Assembly: GCA_910585075.1 (NCBI GenBank)
Contig: CAJUED010000006.1
Coordinates: 1 to 64,000 of the forward strand
From: an uncultured Lachnospiraceae bacterium
GTDB taxonomy: Bacteria; Bacillota; Clostridia; Lachnospirales; Lachnospiraceae
Length of the DNA stretch: 64,000 nucleotides
Direction: 5' to 3'
Shown here: positions 51,788 through 60,159 of the stretch, in pieces
Layout: the number at the start of each line of letters is the position of its first letter
Position numbering within the stretch: the first letter of the stretch is position 1
Made by a program: the position numbers and the translations under genes
The notes under the pieces: model-generated
What the model was told of the DNA's origin: nothing
Databases searched by the model: none
What the model saw: the letters and a program-made list of their open reading frames with translations, nothing else

Positions 51788-52054
51788 TTAACGAGAACGC
51801 ATGGCCATGACTTTTTCGATTTTGGAAAGCTCCTGCGGGGAAGCATACTTCCTGAGTACCTTCACGACGGCATTTATTTCATCATCCGAGAAGGATACAT
51901 TTTTTTCCTGCCCCCGCTTGGCCACTGCCATCAGAAAGGGAAGCATCTGCTCCTTTTTCAGGTTGCTGCTCTCAAAGACAAGAGCCTGCAAAAACTCAAG
52001 CTTGTAAGGGTCAATATTTTTTAAAGATTCGTCCTGCATCCAGTTATTTTGCAT
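51788..52054 (-). CDS. Small helical protein (88 aa), coupled to the upstream gene
   Basis: An 88-residue all-helical protein (NIDPYKLEFLQALVFESSNLKKEQMLPFLMAVAKRGQ). No motif is recognised beyond similarity in composition to small Lachnospiraceae hypotheticals. GGAGG lies inside the upstream gene's 3' end and the ATG (52054) overlaps its stop by 11 nt, indicating translational coupling and a likely shared function or complex. Convergent with leuS. Confidence 0.65.
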   Translation of the reverse strand: MQNNWMQDESLKNIDPYKLEFLQALVFESSNLKKEQMLPFLMAVAKRGQEKNVSFSDDEINAVVKVLRKYASPQELSKIEKVMAMRSR

Positions 52055-52766
52055 TTTGATTACCTCCAAACATTTCATACATCTGCTTTTGTTCCGGTGT
52101 CAGCATATTCATCAGCATGTTCATCATATTAAAGTTTCCCGGCACTTCCTGGGAATCAGCGTGTTCTCCGGCGGTATCGCCTGTAGAAGTATCATTTGCA
52201 TGGAAATCAAAATCACTTATGACTCCATTGTCCGTGGATGCATCACCGTTAGAAGTACTGCGGATGAAAGTATCGCCTGCTTCCTGATAAGAGTCCTTGC
52301 TTTGGCTGTCACTTTCCCCTGCGCCTTCCTCTGCGCTATCCCCGCCGAAAAAAGACTGAAAGGCCCCGCCCATGGAGGAATCTCCCATAAACGAAGCCAT
52401 ATCCGGCATAAAATCCTTCATCATATCCATGGTTCTGGACATCTCCTTATACATTTCTATACCTTGAAAAATTCCCTTAATTTGTTCCAACTGCTTGCGC
52501 TCTGATTCAGAGCAGTAGGGAAGCAGTTCGGAGCACATTTTTAGAACATCAAAGGAAGCCTCCTGCTCCATACAGCCGTACAGCGGATAGGGGTGTTTTT
52601 TAAAATATTCAATTGTATAGTTTAACTCCAGAAATTTGATATAAACCGCCATGGACTTCTGGGTCTGATTGTCCATGTAGGAGAGCATGATCTTTAACAT
52701 CTGTATGTGATTGGTGCAAAAGAGAGTGTCAAATGCAATTACCTTGTTGTGCTCATTTGAATCCAT
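52044..52766 (-). CDS. Helical protein with Met/Ser/Asp-rich tail (240 aa)
   Basis: A 240-residue protein. The N-terminal 110 residues are helical (MLKIMLSYMDNQTQKSMAVYIKF). A Met-rich segment (MDMMKDFMPDMASFMG) and a low-complexity acidic/Ser region (145-215) follow, and the C-terminal end is Met-rich again (FNMMNMLMNMLTPEQKQMYEMF). No family is recognised. It forms an overlapping gene pair with the 88-aa gene. Both share Met-rich helices and may interact. Confidence 0.65.
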   Translation of the reverse strand: MDSNEHNKVIAFDTLFCTNHIQMLKIMLSYMDNQTQKSMAVYIKFLELNYTIEYFKKHPYPLYGCMEQEASFDVLKMCSELLPYCSESERKQLEQIKGIFQGIEMYKEMSRTMDMMKDFMPDMASFMGDSSMGGAFQSFFGGDSAEEGAGESDSQSKDSYQEAGDTFIRSTSNGDASTDNGVISDFDFHANDTSTGDTAGEHADSQEVPGNFNMMNMLMNMLTPEQKQMYEMFGGNQNAK

Positions 52767-52884
52767 ACCTGCTCCTTCCCACCCGTTTCCATATTTTATG
52801 ATTTGATTTTAGCCGGTATGCAGAAAAGTAGGCCCTTTTCAGAGCCTACTTTTCAGACATGATGAAAAGAAATGTGTGCTGTAA

Positions 52885-53139
52885 TTAGCAGCCGCATCCG
52901 CAGCCGTTACCACTATTGCCGTTGCCATTGCCACAGCAGAACAGCAGAAGAATGATCCAGATAAAGTCACATCCACAGCCATTGTCATTACCGTTGCCGC
53001 CAAGGAAACCGCCGTTGCCGCCGCATCCGCCACAGCAGGACAGTAAAAGGAGAATCCAGATTATGGAGCTGCATCCGAATCCGCTGTTATTGTTTGTGCT
53101 GGTGTTGCATCCACACCCGGTAGCTGTTAAATCACTCAT
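52885..53139 (-). CDS. Cys/Gly/Asn-rich small protein with two hydrophobic segments (84 aa)
   Basis: An 84-residue protein with a repeated plan: a Gly/Asn/Cys stretch, a hydrophobic stretch (SSIIWILLLLSCCGGCGG), another Gly/Asn stretch, a second hydrophobic stretch (CDFIWIILLLFCCGNG) and a terminal Cys-Gly tail. It has about 15 cysteines. The design resembles high-cysteine chorion-like or YjcZ-type small proteins linked to spores in Firmicutes; the assignment is by appearance. GGAGG precedes the ATG at 53139; the longer frame upstream is not used. The neighbours do not indicate its role. Confidence 0.6.
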   Translation of the reverse strand: MSDLTATGCGCNTSTNNNSGFGCSSIIWILLLLSCCGGCGGNGGFLGGNGNDNGCGCDFIWIILLLFCCGNGNGNSGNGCGCGC

Positions 53140-53442
53140 ATATAGCCTCCAAAAGGTTTTTGTTTTATGGTTTATCATATGTGGCAGGGCTTGGATGTGT
53201 TTCAACTATAAATAAAAAATATTTTTTAAATGCCGGTTTGTGGTTTGCGGCGACATTTGATGCCTGTGTCGGAGGGATGCAGCAGTGACGAATGGTTTTT
53301 TGAACATCCGGAACGGAATCAATTATATATAAGGAAGCAGTAGTTTAGCCGCCTGCTTTGCGTGTGGGGTGCAAAGTGAGAGAGAGGTGGCAGTCCTGGT
53401 ATCTGGGAAATTGGAAAATTGTGCAATATCTTGACAAAACAC

Positions 53443-53470
53443 TTGAATTTATTTCAATATATAGTAAAAT
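53443..53470 (+). promoter_or_regulatory. Promoter of the sortase-surface protein operon
   Basis: TTGAAT (53443-53448) and TAAAAT (53465-53470) are 16 bp apart; a TTGACA also lies at 53431. The first ATG is 34 bp downstream. The gap 53140-53430 holds no gene; a CTTTGC/GCAAAG small hairpin occurs near 53360. Confidence 0.55.
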
Positions 53471-53503
53471 AAAATAGTATATGTGATGAAGGAGAGGTAT
53501 GCC

Positions 53504-54787
53504 ATGGCGGCAGGCGATTTGATGGTTGCCGGAAGACGTTTTCGTAACCGTGCGGATTATGAAGCTGCTCTGCGCGACCAGAAAAAGATTGATACCATCA
53601 AAGCACAGACAGATTTAAACGATCCCAGACAGCTCTATAAGCTTTTCAGTGCGCTCCAAAGTGGAGCATATCGCTTTGAAACTGTGGTGGGGACGGATTT
53701 TGATGATGGGATATTTGAAGAAATAGAAAAAATGAAGAAGCGCGGGATTACCCCGTCCAATGCCGGAAGCGTCTCCGGTAACGGACAGAGGGGGAAAGGG
53801 AGCCGGAAGAATAAATCATCGTCTGGCGTTTCCAAGGCAGCTTCCTTATCAAAGTCGGAGAGACCTCCATCCAGGCCTGTTAAAACCGCCGATAAAGGTG
53901 TAGGTGCGGCAGAGACGGACAGCAGTCCTCCGGGCGGAGCCAATCCGCTGAATGAATATGACAAGGAAATGCAGCAGCAAATCCTCAATGAGCTTCGCAA
54001 GAGAGAGCGGCGAAGGAAGTGGATTATCGCCATGGCGGCGTTTGTGGCGGTTGCCAGCTTCGGGTACTTTGGCGTTTACTATTTCTTCAGTGCCCGCACG
54101 AATATGGAGTATGAAACTCTGGCGGGTTTAAAAGGAAGTGATGTGCTGGCTGGGAATCAGGAGAAAAAAGATGTTTTTTTCTTACATAAACAGTCTCTTG
54201 AACTGCCGGATGTGCTGGATGAATATAAAACTTTATACGAAAAAAATAAAAAGCTAATCGGATGGCTAAAAATTGACGATACAATAATAGATTATCCTGT
54301 AATGCAGACTTCGGATAACGAATATTATCTGGACCATAATTTCAATCAGGAGTATGATAAAAACGGCAGTATTTTTTTGGATTGTGACTGCAGCGTGTAT
54401 CCGCGTTCCACGAACCTGATTATTTATGGGCATCATATGAAATCGGGGCAGATGTTTGGGCAGCTTCAGCAGTATGCCAAGGAATCCTACGGCAAGAAGC
54501 ATCCAATCATTCAATTCGACAGCATATATGAGGAGGGGACGTATCAGGTGATGTATGTGTTCCGTTCCCAGGTCTATAACGAGGATGACCTTGTTTTTAA
54601 ATATTATCAGTTTATTCAGGCAAATTCGGAAGAAGAATTTAATTCTTATATGGAAGAAATGGCGGCTATGAGTCTGTATGATACGGGCGTCAGCGCCAGT
54701 TATGGAGACAGCTTACTTACCCTGTCAACCTGCGACCATTCGCAGACGGACGGTAGATTTGTGGTGGTGGCGAAAAGAATTAAGTAG
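53504..54787 (+). CDS. srtB: Class B sortase with long cytoplasmic N-terminus
   Basis: A 427-residue type II membrane transpeptidase that attaches surface proteins to the cell wall. Residues 1-170 are cytoplasmic: an FRNRADYEAALRDQKK-type domain, then a Ser/Pro/Lys-rich linker. The membrane helix is 173-194. The sortase B domain follows, with catalytic His in IIYGHHMKSG (about 310), Cys410 in TLSTCDH and Arg418 in GRFVVV. Ordinary SrtB proteins are about 230-250 residues, so the N-terminal extension is unusual. GGAGAGG selects the ATG at 53504. The two downstream LRR proteins carry matching sorting signals. Confidence 0.88.
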   Translation: MAAGDLMVAGRRFRNRADYEAALRDQKKIDTIKAQTDLNDPRQLYKLFSALQSGAYRFETVVGTDFDDGIFEEIEKMKKRGITPSNAGSVSGNGQRGKGSRKNKSSSGVSKAASLSKSERPPSRPVKTADKGVGAAETDSSPPGGANPLNEYDKEMQQQILNELRKRERRRKWIIAMAAFVAVASFGYFGVYYFFSARTNMEYETLAGLKGSDVLAGNQEKKDVFFLHKQSLELPDVLDEYKTLYEKNKKLIGWLKIDDTIIDYPVMQTSDNEYYLDHNFNQEYDKNGSIFLDCDCSVYPRSTNLIIYGHHMKSGQMFGQLQQYAKESYGKKHPIIQFDSIYEEGTYQVMYVFRSQVYNEDDLVFKYYQFIQANSEEEFNSYMEEMAAMSLYDTGVSASYGDSLLTLSTCDHSQTDGRFVVVAKRIK

Positions 54788-54808
54788 TGTAAAAGGAGTG
54801 ACACACAA

Positions 54809-57800
54809 ATGGTCAAAGTAAAAAAGAAGAAAAATAGAAAGTTAAGGAGACAGATCCGTAAAACAGTGGGCGCGCTGCTGATGGCTTCTGCTATTACGGT
54901 GGCGGCGATTCCTGTACAGGATGTGAGGGCGGATGATCCTGTGGCGCAAGCGGGTAGTAATTTTGATTATGCAGGACTTACATTGCATGGGGATTCGGAT
55001 AAAAAGAAGATATACATACAAAGCGGAACCGGAACAGGCGAGTGGAAGAGCACGGTTCCTATTTTACCGACTGGTACGCAGATATATGCAGACCCAACCA
55101 TTGTGGCAGGGTATGATGTAGTTTTCTATTATGCGGTTCCTGAGAATAATGTTGCGGTGATTTTAGGAGCAGACATTTATTCCCTGCCTACAGGTAACAA
55201 TGGAAATTATCTTCAGATACCGGAACAATTTGTGACCTGTCAGGCTTACAATGAAAGTGGAGATTATTGTGCGGTAAATTCGGCCAATCAATTTTTATAC
55301 TATCAAAAAGAAGAAGATTTATTTACGGTTCCGGGCGTTGGCCTTGTTCCGAGGTCAGATAAAAATCTTTTGGTGGATCCAGGGGCGACGAAAGGAGTTT
55401 ACTATCATGAGCTGGTATCCGGTGATAATGGTGAAATACAAACTCAGGAGATAGAGGCAATACTGACAGCAGATAATGTTGCCGATTATTTCCCGTGCTA
55501 CAGACAGGACTTTGAAGAATGGAAGGATAAAACCTTATACCGTTATGATACAACCTATGATTCAGGTATAGATACCACATCTGTGACGTTAAGTGATGAT
55601 TACTATGTGGAGGAAGGGGAGCCTACACCGACGCCTACGGAAGAATCAACTCCAACGCCTGTTGAAACACCGGCAGATGACTTTGGCGAAGAACAGGATT
55701 CCGTACTTACGTTGGAGCCTACCGAAACACCAACCTTACAGCCAATGGAAACGCCGACTATGGAGCCGACACCTACATGGTTGCCGGATGATGAGCCTTC
55801 CCAGGATGATATGGTTCAGCCAACCCAGGAACCTACGATGTCCCCGGAAGCAACACCCACAAAGGAACCGGCATCAGATTCCGATTCACAGGAAGAAAAC
55901 GTTACGGAGAGACCTACCGAAGAACCCATTGCAGAAGATGGTGATTTGGAATCAGAGTTTTTTACTTATACATTAAATAAGGAAATCAGAGCGAAACACA
56001 AAGTATCCGTTGAGCAAAAGACCGTATCATTAAACAGAGGATTGATACGTAATTACTGGACAACGGATGATATGAAGAAAAAACATTACAGGCCGGTAAA
56101 TGGTTCTAATACATATTTAACGGTTGCGGTAAGATATATTGGACAGCAGTATTTACAAGATAAATTAGTAGGTGGAAAGAAAACCGGGGAAAAGGAAATT
56201 GGCGGCGATGTGACGAGCGCGAACAAACAGGGAGTGTTTGCCGGTCTGGGTATCAATGAACTGAGAACCGGTGAAAATCTGGTGGGTATTGGCGATTATG
56301 CTTTTTACAATTGTTCCAGCCTGCGAAGTATTGCGGTAAACAGGGGTGTCAACAACGGTTTGACTACGATTGGAAATGGCGCTTTTGCATACTGTATCAA
56401 TTTAACATCCTGTGATTTGGAGGCGGCTGGTAATTTGCAGGTAATTGGTATGGACACCTTTTTAAGGTGCAGAAATTTAAGAAATTTCCAGTTACCAACA
56501 GGTGTAAAGGCGATTGGTGACTATTGTTTCATGGGATGTGATGGGTTAGAAACAATTGCCTTTAATGATGGTCTTTCTTATATAGGGTATGATGCCTTTG
56601 TAGACTGTTCCAGTATAGGCTCCCTGACGTTCCCAACTGGGTATGTTGAGAAACTTCCTATTAATTATTTTAAGGGATGTACTAATATCCAGTATATTAA
56701 AATTCAAAACGAGCAATGTGATTTGATAGACGGTTTAAGCGTGGGAGAGGAGTCAGCTAACCATGCTAACCATGCTACTACCCAAAGCTGTGATATTGAC
56801 TTATTTGTGAAAGATCTCAAGTGGGAGAGCTTCTATCTGGAAGGACCCCATACGGAAAATTCATCCATATATCAGACAGCAAAGGATCACTCCTTGTCAT
56901 TTAAATATGTTTTGAATGGAATAGAGTATTATGAGAAAGTGGAGACTTGTCCTGAAACTGCGAAGCATCCGGTTTCTTACATAATTAAAGTAGAAAACGG
57001 TGTGGAAACCCTGTCCAAACCTGTTTTGGATAAGCAGTGTAAAATATTGAATATCCCTTCTAATGTGGGAGACCATATGATTTCCGGTATTGATTCCGGA
57101 TGTTTTTCAGGGTACTGTAATCTGGAAAAGGTGACAATTCCTGCCAGCGTGAAAGTGATTGAACCCAATGCGTTTCAGGGATGCCATCGTTTGAATACGG
57201 TAATATTTGAGCATGGTGCAGAAGATGCTTTGGAGGTAAAGGACGGCGCTTTTAATACCCAGGATGTAACCCTTGGCCATCAGACGGGGACAGATGCTGA
57301 GACCTGTAAGGAATTACCTGCAAGTGACAATCCGGTAAACAGCGACAAGAGAATGGCTTATAATCCTAAACTGGCATTTGTAGGCCCGATTACACCGACC
57401 TTTGGAGCATTTACCTATGCAATGAAGGAAAACAACAATTACAATAATTCAAGTCAGGGATTAAACTATATAACTTATTATAGCGGATGGCCTACCAATC
57501 TGGCGGTGAAGTATAACCCAGGCAATCCGGAGGGGCAGAGAAACGAGCTGATAAGCTACCCTACTTATAAGTATATATATACGGGATATAAAGTGGAGGA
57601 TTATCCTTATCTTACTGATGATATGATAAAGGATGCGGAAGATGCAGTTACAAATAACGGGGGATCTGGTTATTACCAGAGCATTTTGGATGCAGGAAAG
57701 AATGTGGATGTTCCTGCAGGCGTTACCTCTGTAAAGACCGGACTGTTTTCAGGATTAAAGAGAGATGGTAATCCGGTGGACGGGGATCCGGGTGCGGATA

Positions 57801-60151
57801 AGGATATTACATCTGTTACCTTACATACGGTCAATGAGGTAGAGCCATATGCATTTGTAGGCTGTGATAATCTGGAAAGATTCTATTATGACGGAAACGG
57901 TTTAGTTGGCCTTGGCTCCATTGGTGATTATGCATTTAAAGGGTGCAAGAAGCTTACAAATGTGGAGATTGGCCCTGGCATTGCTGCCATAGGCATCAGA
58001 CCTTTCGGTGGATGTGAGGATTTATCCGACGTAAGTTTTGTGAATAATCCTAACTTTACATGTGCAAAGCAGATTATTTTTGGAATAGCGGATGGGGTAA
58101 AGCAGAGTATAGTGGAATGTCTCGAATCCAGAGGCGGCGCTATCAGTGCGGATGAACTTGAAGGCGTTACCTCCATTCAGGAGGAAGCTTTCAAACAATG
58201 CGATAATGTGAGAAGTATTGACCTTTCAGGAACTGGCATTACGACCATACCCAGGGAGGCGTTTTCGCAGATGGGTAGGCTTGGAATAGTCAGTATTCCA
58301 TCTACGGTAGGAAACGTTAGCACGGGGGCATTCTGGAACACGCCTGACTTGTATGAGGTTACTATTGCAAATGACAGGATGACAATTGCCGCAGATGCTT
58401 TTGCTCTTGTGGAAGAAGAAAATGGGGAGATTAAACTGGTTGACGGAAGACCTCAAGTTTATCCCAAAGGCGATAGGAATGCCAGAAAAGACAACGAAAT
58501 CAGCTTTATCTGCAGTAATGATTCCGTTGCCAGCAATTATGCAAAAGATTTCTACTATATAGAAACGGTTGAGGTAGTGCAGGTAAGATATTATGTAATG
58601 CCTCAGGGTGTGGACAATGCAAGGCCGATTCTTGTTGTGCAGCCGGTGTCCATTCCTGTAAATGTATTAAACGACCCTATCAAATGGGCGGAGAGAAAAG
58701 TGGATTATGAACCGGATCTGAGCAATGTGAACCGTTATCCCGAGTACCAGTATGATGGATATATTTTCAAAAATTGGAGCGATTACGAGGAGACAACAGA
58801 CGGCTATCTTGAATCCTATGCGGTTTATGAGAGAGTGGAATCCATATGCATCGTTAACTTTGTGGACGTAAAAAATACAACACAGAGTATGGTAACCATA
58901 AAAGTGCCTTCCGGAACGCGAGGCAGGGATATTGAGGGGATACCGGAACCGGCAGATCCGGAGCATTTCATAGGATGGGAACCTGATGCCAGCGCGGATG
59001 TGGAAAACATTAATGACGCGATTTATCAGGATGTAACCTTCTATGCAAGGTACAGTGATATCCAAATTACACCTACGCCTACGGTTGATCCTAATGCGAC
59101 TCCTTCAGGAAGTGTTGATCCTAACGCAACACCCAGTGCTAATCCTAGTGGGACGCCAGGTGTTAATCCCAATGCAACGCCTAGTAATAATCCGAATGGT
59201 TCTGCAACACCGACGCCTGATAGAAGGAACCGTTCTTCAGCTTCACCCACACCTACGGAAACACCGGGTACGGAAGTGAAGAAGTATACAGTCAGCGTAT
59301 CAGGGGGTAGCGGAAGCGGCAGTTACCCGGCAGGAGCGATTGTGGCAATCAATGCATATTACATGGGAGAAGGTCAGGTATTTGACAAATGGACTTCTTC
59401 CACGGCAGGAGTAGGCTTCGCCAACCCGAATGCTTCTTCGACTACCTTTACTATGCCGGCGACCAATGTGGCCGTAACTGCAACCTACAAGACCGGCGGA
59501 GCAGGAACAGCGGCGACTGCGGCAAGCAATGGCGGAAGCGGTAGTGGAAACAGCGGAACAGTAAGTAATAACAGTGGTACGGTTGTGGATGTAACCAGAC
59601 CGGGATTTTCCAATACAAACCTTGCGGGGGCTACAGTAAGCGGTTCAACAGATAACTTTGTTGTAAAGGTAACAGAGGATCAGGCGGCAACGGATGCGGC
59701 AACCGCAGCTCTGCAGGCAAGATTTGGAAGTCTTGACAGAATTAAATATCTTCCTATGGATATCAGCTTATATGATTCCACGGGACGGAATAAAATAGCG
59801 GACACATCAGGCATTTCCGTAAACCTGACTTTACCTTTACCGGATGACCTGGTGCAGTATGCGGGCAACAACAAGGTTGCGGCGATTTCAGGCGGACAGC
59901 TTGAGGACTTAAATGCAAGATTTACCACCGTAGGCGGTGTACCTTGTGTGAACTTTACGGCAACCCACTTCTCACCTTATGTGATTTATGTGGATACGGC
60001 AAACCTGACAGAAGCAACCATAGATGCAACGCCTAAGACCGGAGATCCGATTCATCCCAAGTGGTTCCTTTCTCTTGGTATGGCGTGCCTGGCACTGATT
60101 TTGTTCTTCAAACGTGACAGAGCTGTAGTGGTTAATAAGAGAATGGCATAG
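54809..60151 (+). CDS. Giant BspA-like leucine-rich-repeat surface protein (1780 aa)
   Basis: The protein is exported and wall-anchored. It has a signal peptide (1-41, after a basic KKKKNRKLRRQIRK start), an N-terminal unknown domain, a Pro/Thr/Glu linker (about 270-373) and LRR_5/BspA-type repeats in several blocks (about 475-690, 760-830, 1010-1190), with the phrase IGDYAF(Y/K)(N/G)C. A second PTPT/NPNAT linker (1420-1490) is followed by an InlB-like bacterial repeat (VSVSGGSGSGSYPAG, about 1491-1550). An HFSPYVIY domain and a sorting signal PKTGD with HPKWFL, a membrane helix and basic tail complete it. AAAGGAG precedes the ATG, 21 nt after sortase. Probably an adhesin. Confidence 0.85.
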   Translation: MVKVKKKKNRKLRRQIRKTVGALLMASAITVAAIPVQDVRADDPVAQAGSNFDYAGLTLHGDSDKKKIYIQSGTGTGEWKSTVPILPTGTQIYADPTIVAGYDVVFYYAVPENNVAVILGADIYSLPTGNNGNYLQIPEQFVTCQAYNESGDYCAVNSANQFLYYQKEEDLFTVPGVGLVPRSDKNLLVDPGATKGVYYHELVSGDNGEIQTQEIEAILTADNVADYFPCYRQDFEEWKDKTLYRYDTTYDSGIDTTSVTLSDDYYVEEGEPTPTPTEESTPTPVETPADDFGEEQDSVLTLEPTETPTLQPMETPTMEPTPTWLPDDEPSQDDMVQPTQEPTMSPEATPTKEPASDSDSQEENVTERPTEEPIAEDGDLESEFFTYTLNKEIRAKHKVSVEQKTVSLNRGLIRNYWTTDDMKKKHYRPVNGSNTYLTVAVRYIGQQYLQDKLVGGKKTGEKEIGGDVTSANKQGVFAGLGINELRTGENLVGIGDYAFYNCSSLRSIAVNRGVNNGLTTIGNGAFAYCINLTSCDLEAAGNLQVIGMDTFLRCRNLRNFQLPTGVKAIGDYCFMGCDGLETIAFNDGLSYIGYDAFVDCSSIGSLTFPTGYVEKLPINYFKGCTNIQYIKIQNEQCDLIDGLSVGEESANHANHATTQSCDIDLFVKDLKWESFYLEGPHTENSSIYQTAKDHSLSFKYVLNGIEYYEKVETCPETAKHPVSYIIKVENGVETLSKPVLDKQCKILNIPSNVGDHMISGIDSGCFSGYCNLEKVTIPASVKVIEPNAFQGCHRLNTVIFEHGAEDALEVKDGAFNTQDVTLGHQTGTDAETCKELPASDNPVNSDKRMAYNPKLAFVGPITPTFGAFTYAMKENNNYNNSSQGLNYITYYSGWPTNLAVKYNPGNPEGQRNELISYPTYKYIYTGYKVEDYPYLTDDMIKDAEDAVTNNGGSGYYQSILDAGKNVDVPAGVTSVKTGLFSGLKRDGNPVDGDPGADKDITSVTLHTVNEVEPYAFVGCDNLERFYYDGNGLVGLGSIGDYAFKGCKKLTNVEIGPGIAAIGIRPFGGCEDLSDVSFVNNPNFTCAKQIIFGIADGVKQSIVECLESRGGAISADELEGVTSIQEEAFKQCDNVRSIDLSGTGITTIPREAFSQMGRLGIVSIPSTVGNVSTGAFWNTPDLYEVTIANDRMTIAADAFALVEEENGEIKLVDGRPQVYPKGDRNARKDNEISFICSNDSVASNYAKDFYYIETVEVVQVRYYVMPQGVDNARPILVVQPVSIPVNVLNDPIKWAERKVDYEPDLSNVNRYPEYQYDGYIFKNWSDYEETTDGYLESYAVYERVESICIVNFVDVKNTTQSMVTIKVPSGTRGRDIEGIPEPADPEHFIGWEPDASADVENINDAIYQDVTFYARYSDIQITPTPTVDPNATPSGSVDPNATPSANPSGTPGVNPNATPSNNPNGSATPTPDRRNRSSASPTPTETPGTEVKKYTVSVSGGSGSGSYPAGAIVAINAYYMGEGQVFDKWTSSTAGVGFANPNASSTTFTMPATNVAVTATYKTGGAGTAATAASNGGSGSGNSGTVSNNSGTVVDVTRPGFSNTNLAGATVSGSTDNFVVKVTEDQAATDAATAALQARFGSLDRIKYLPMDISLYDSTGRNKIADTSGISVNLTLPLPDDLVQYAGNNKVAAISGGQLEDLNARFTTVGGVPCVNFTATHFSPYVIYVDTANLTEATIDATPKTGDPIHPKWFLSLGMACLALILFFKRDRAVVVNKRMA

Positions 60152-60159
60152 GAGCTCCT

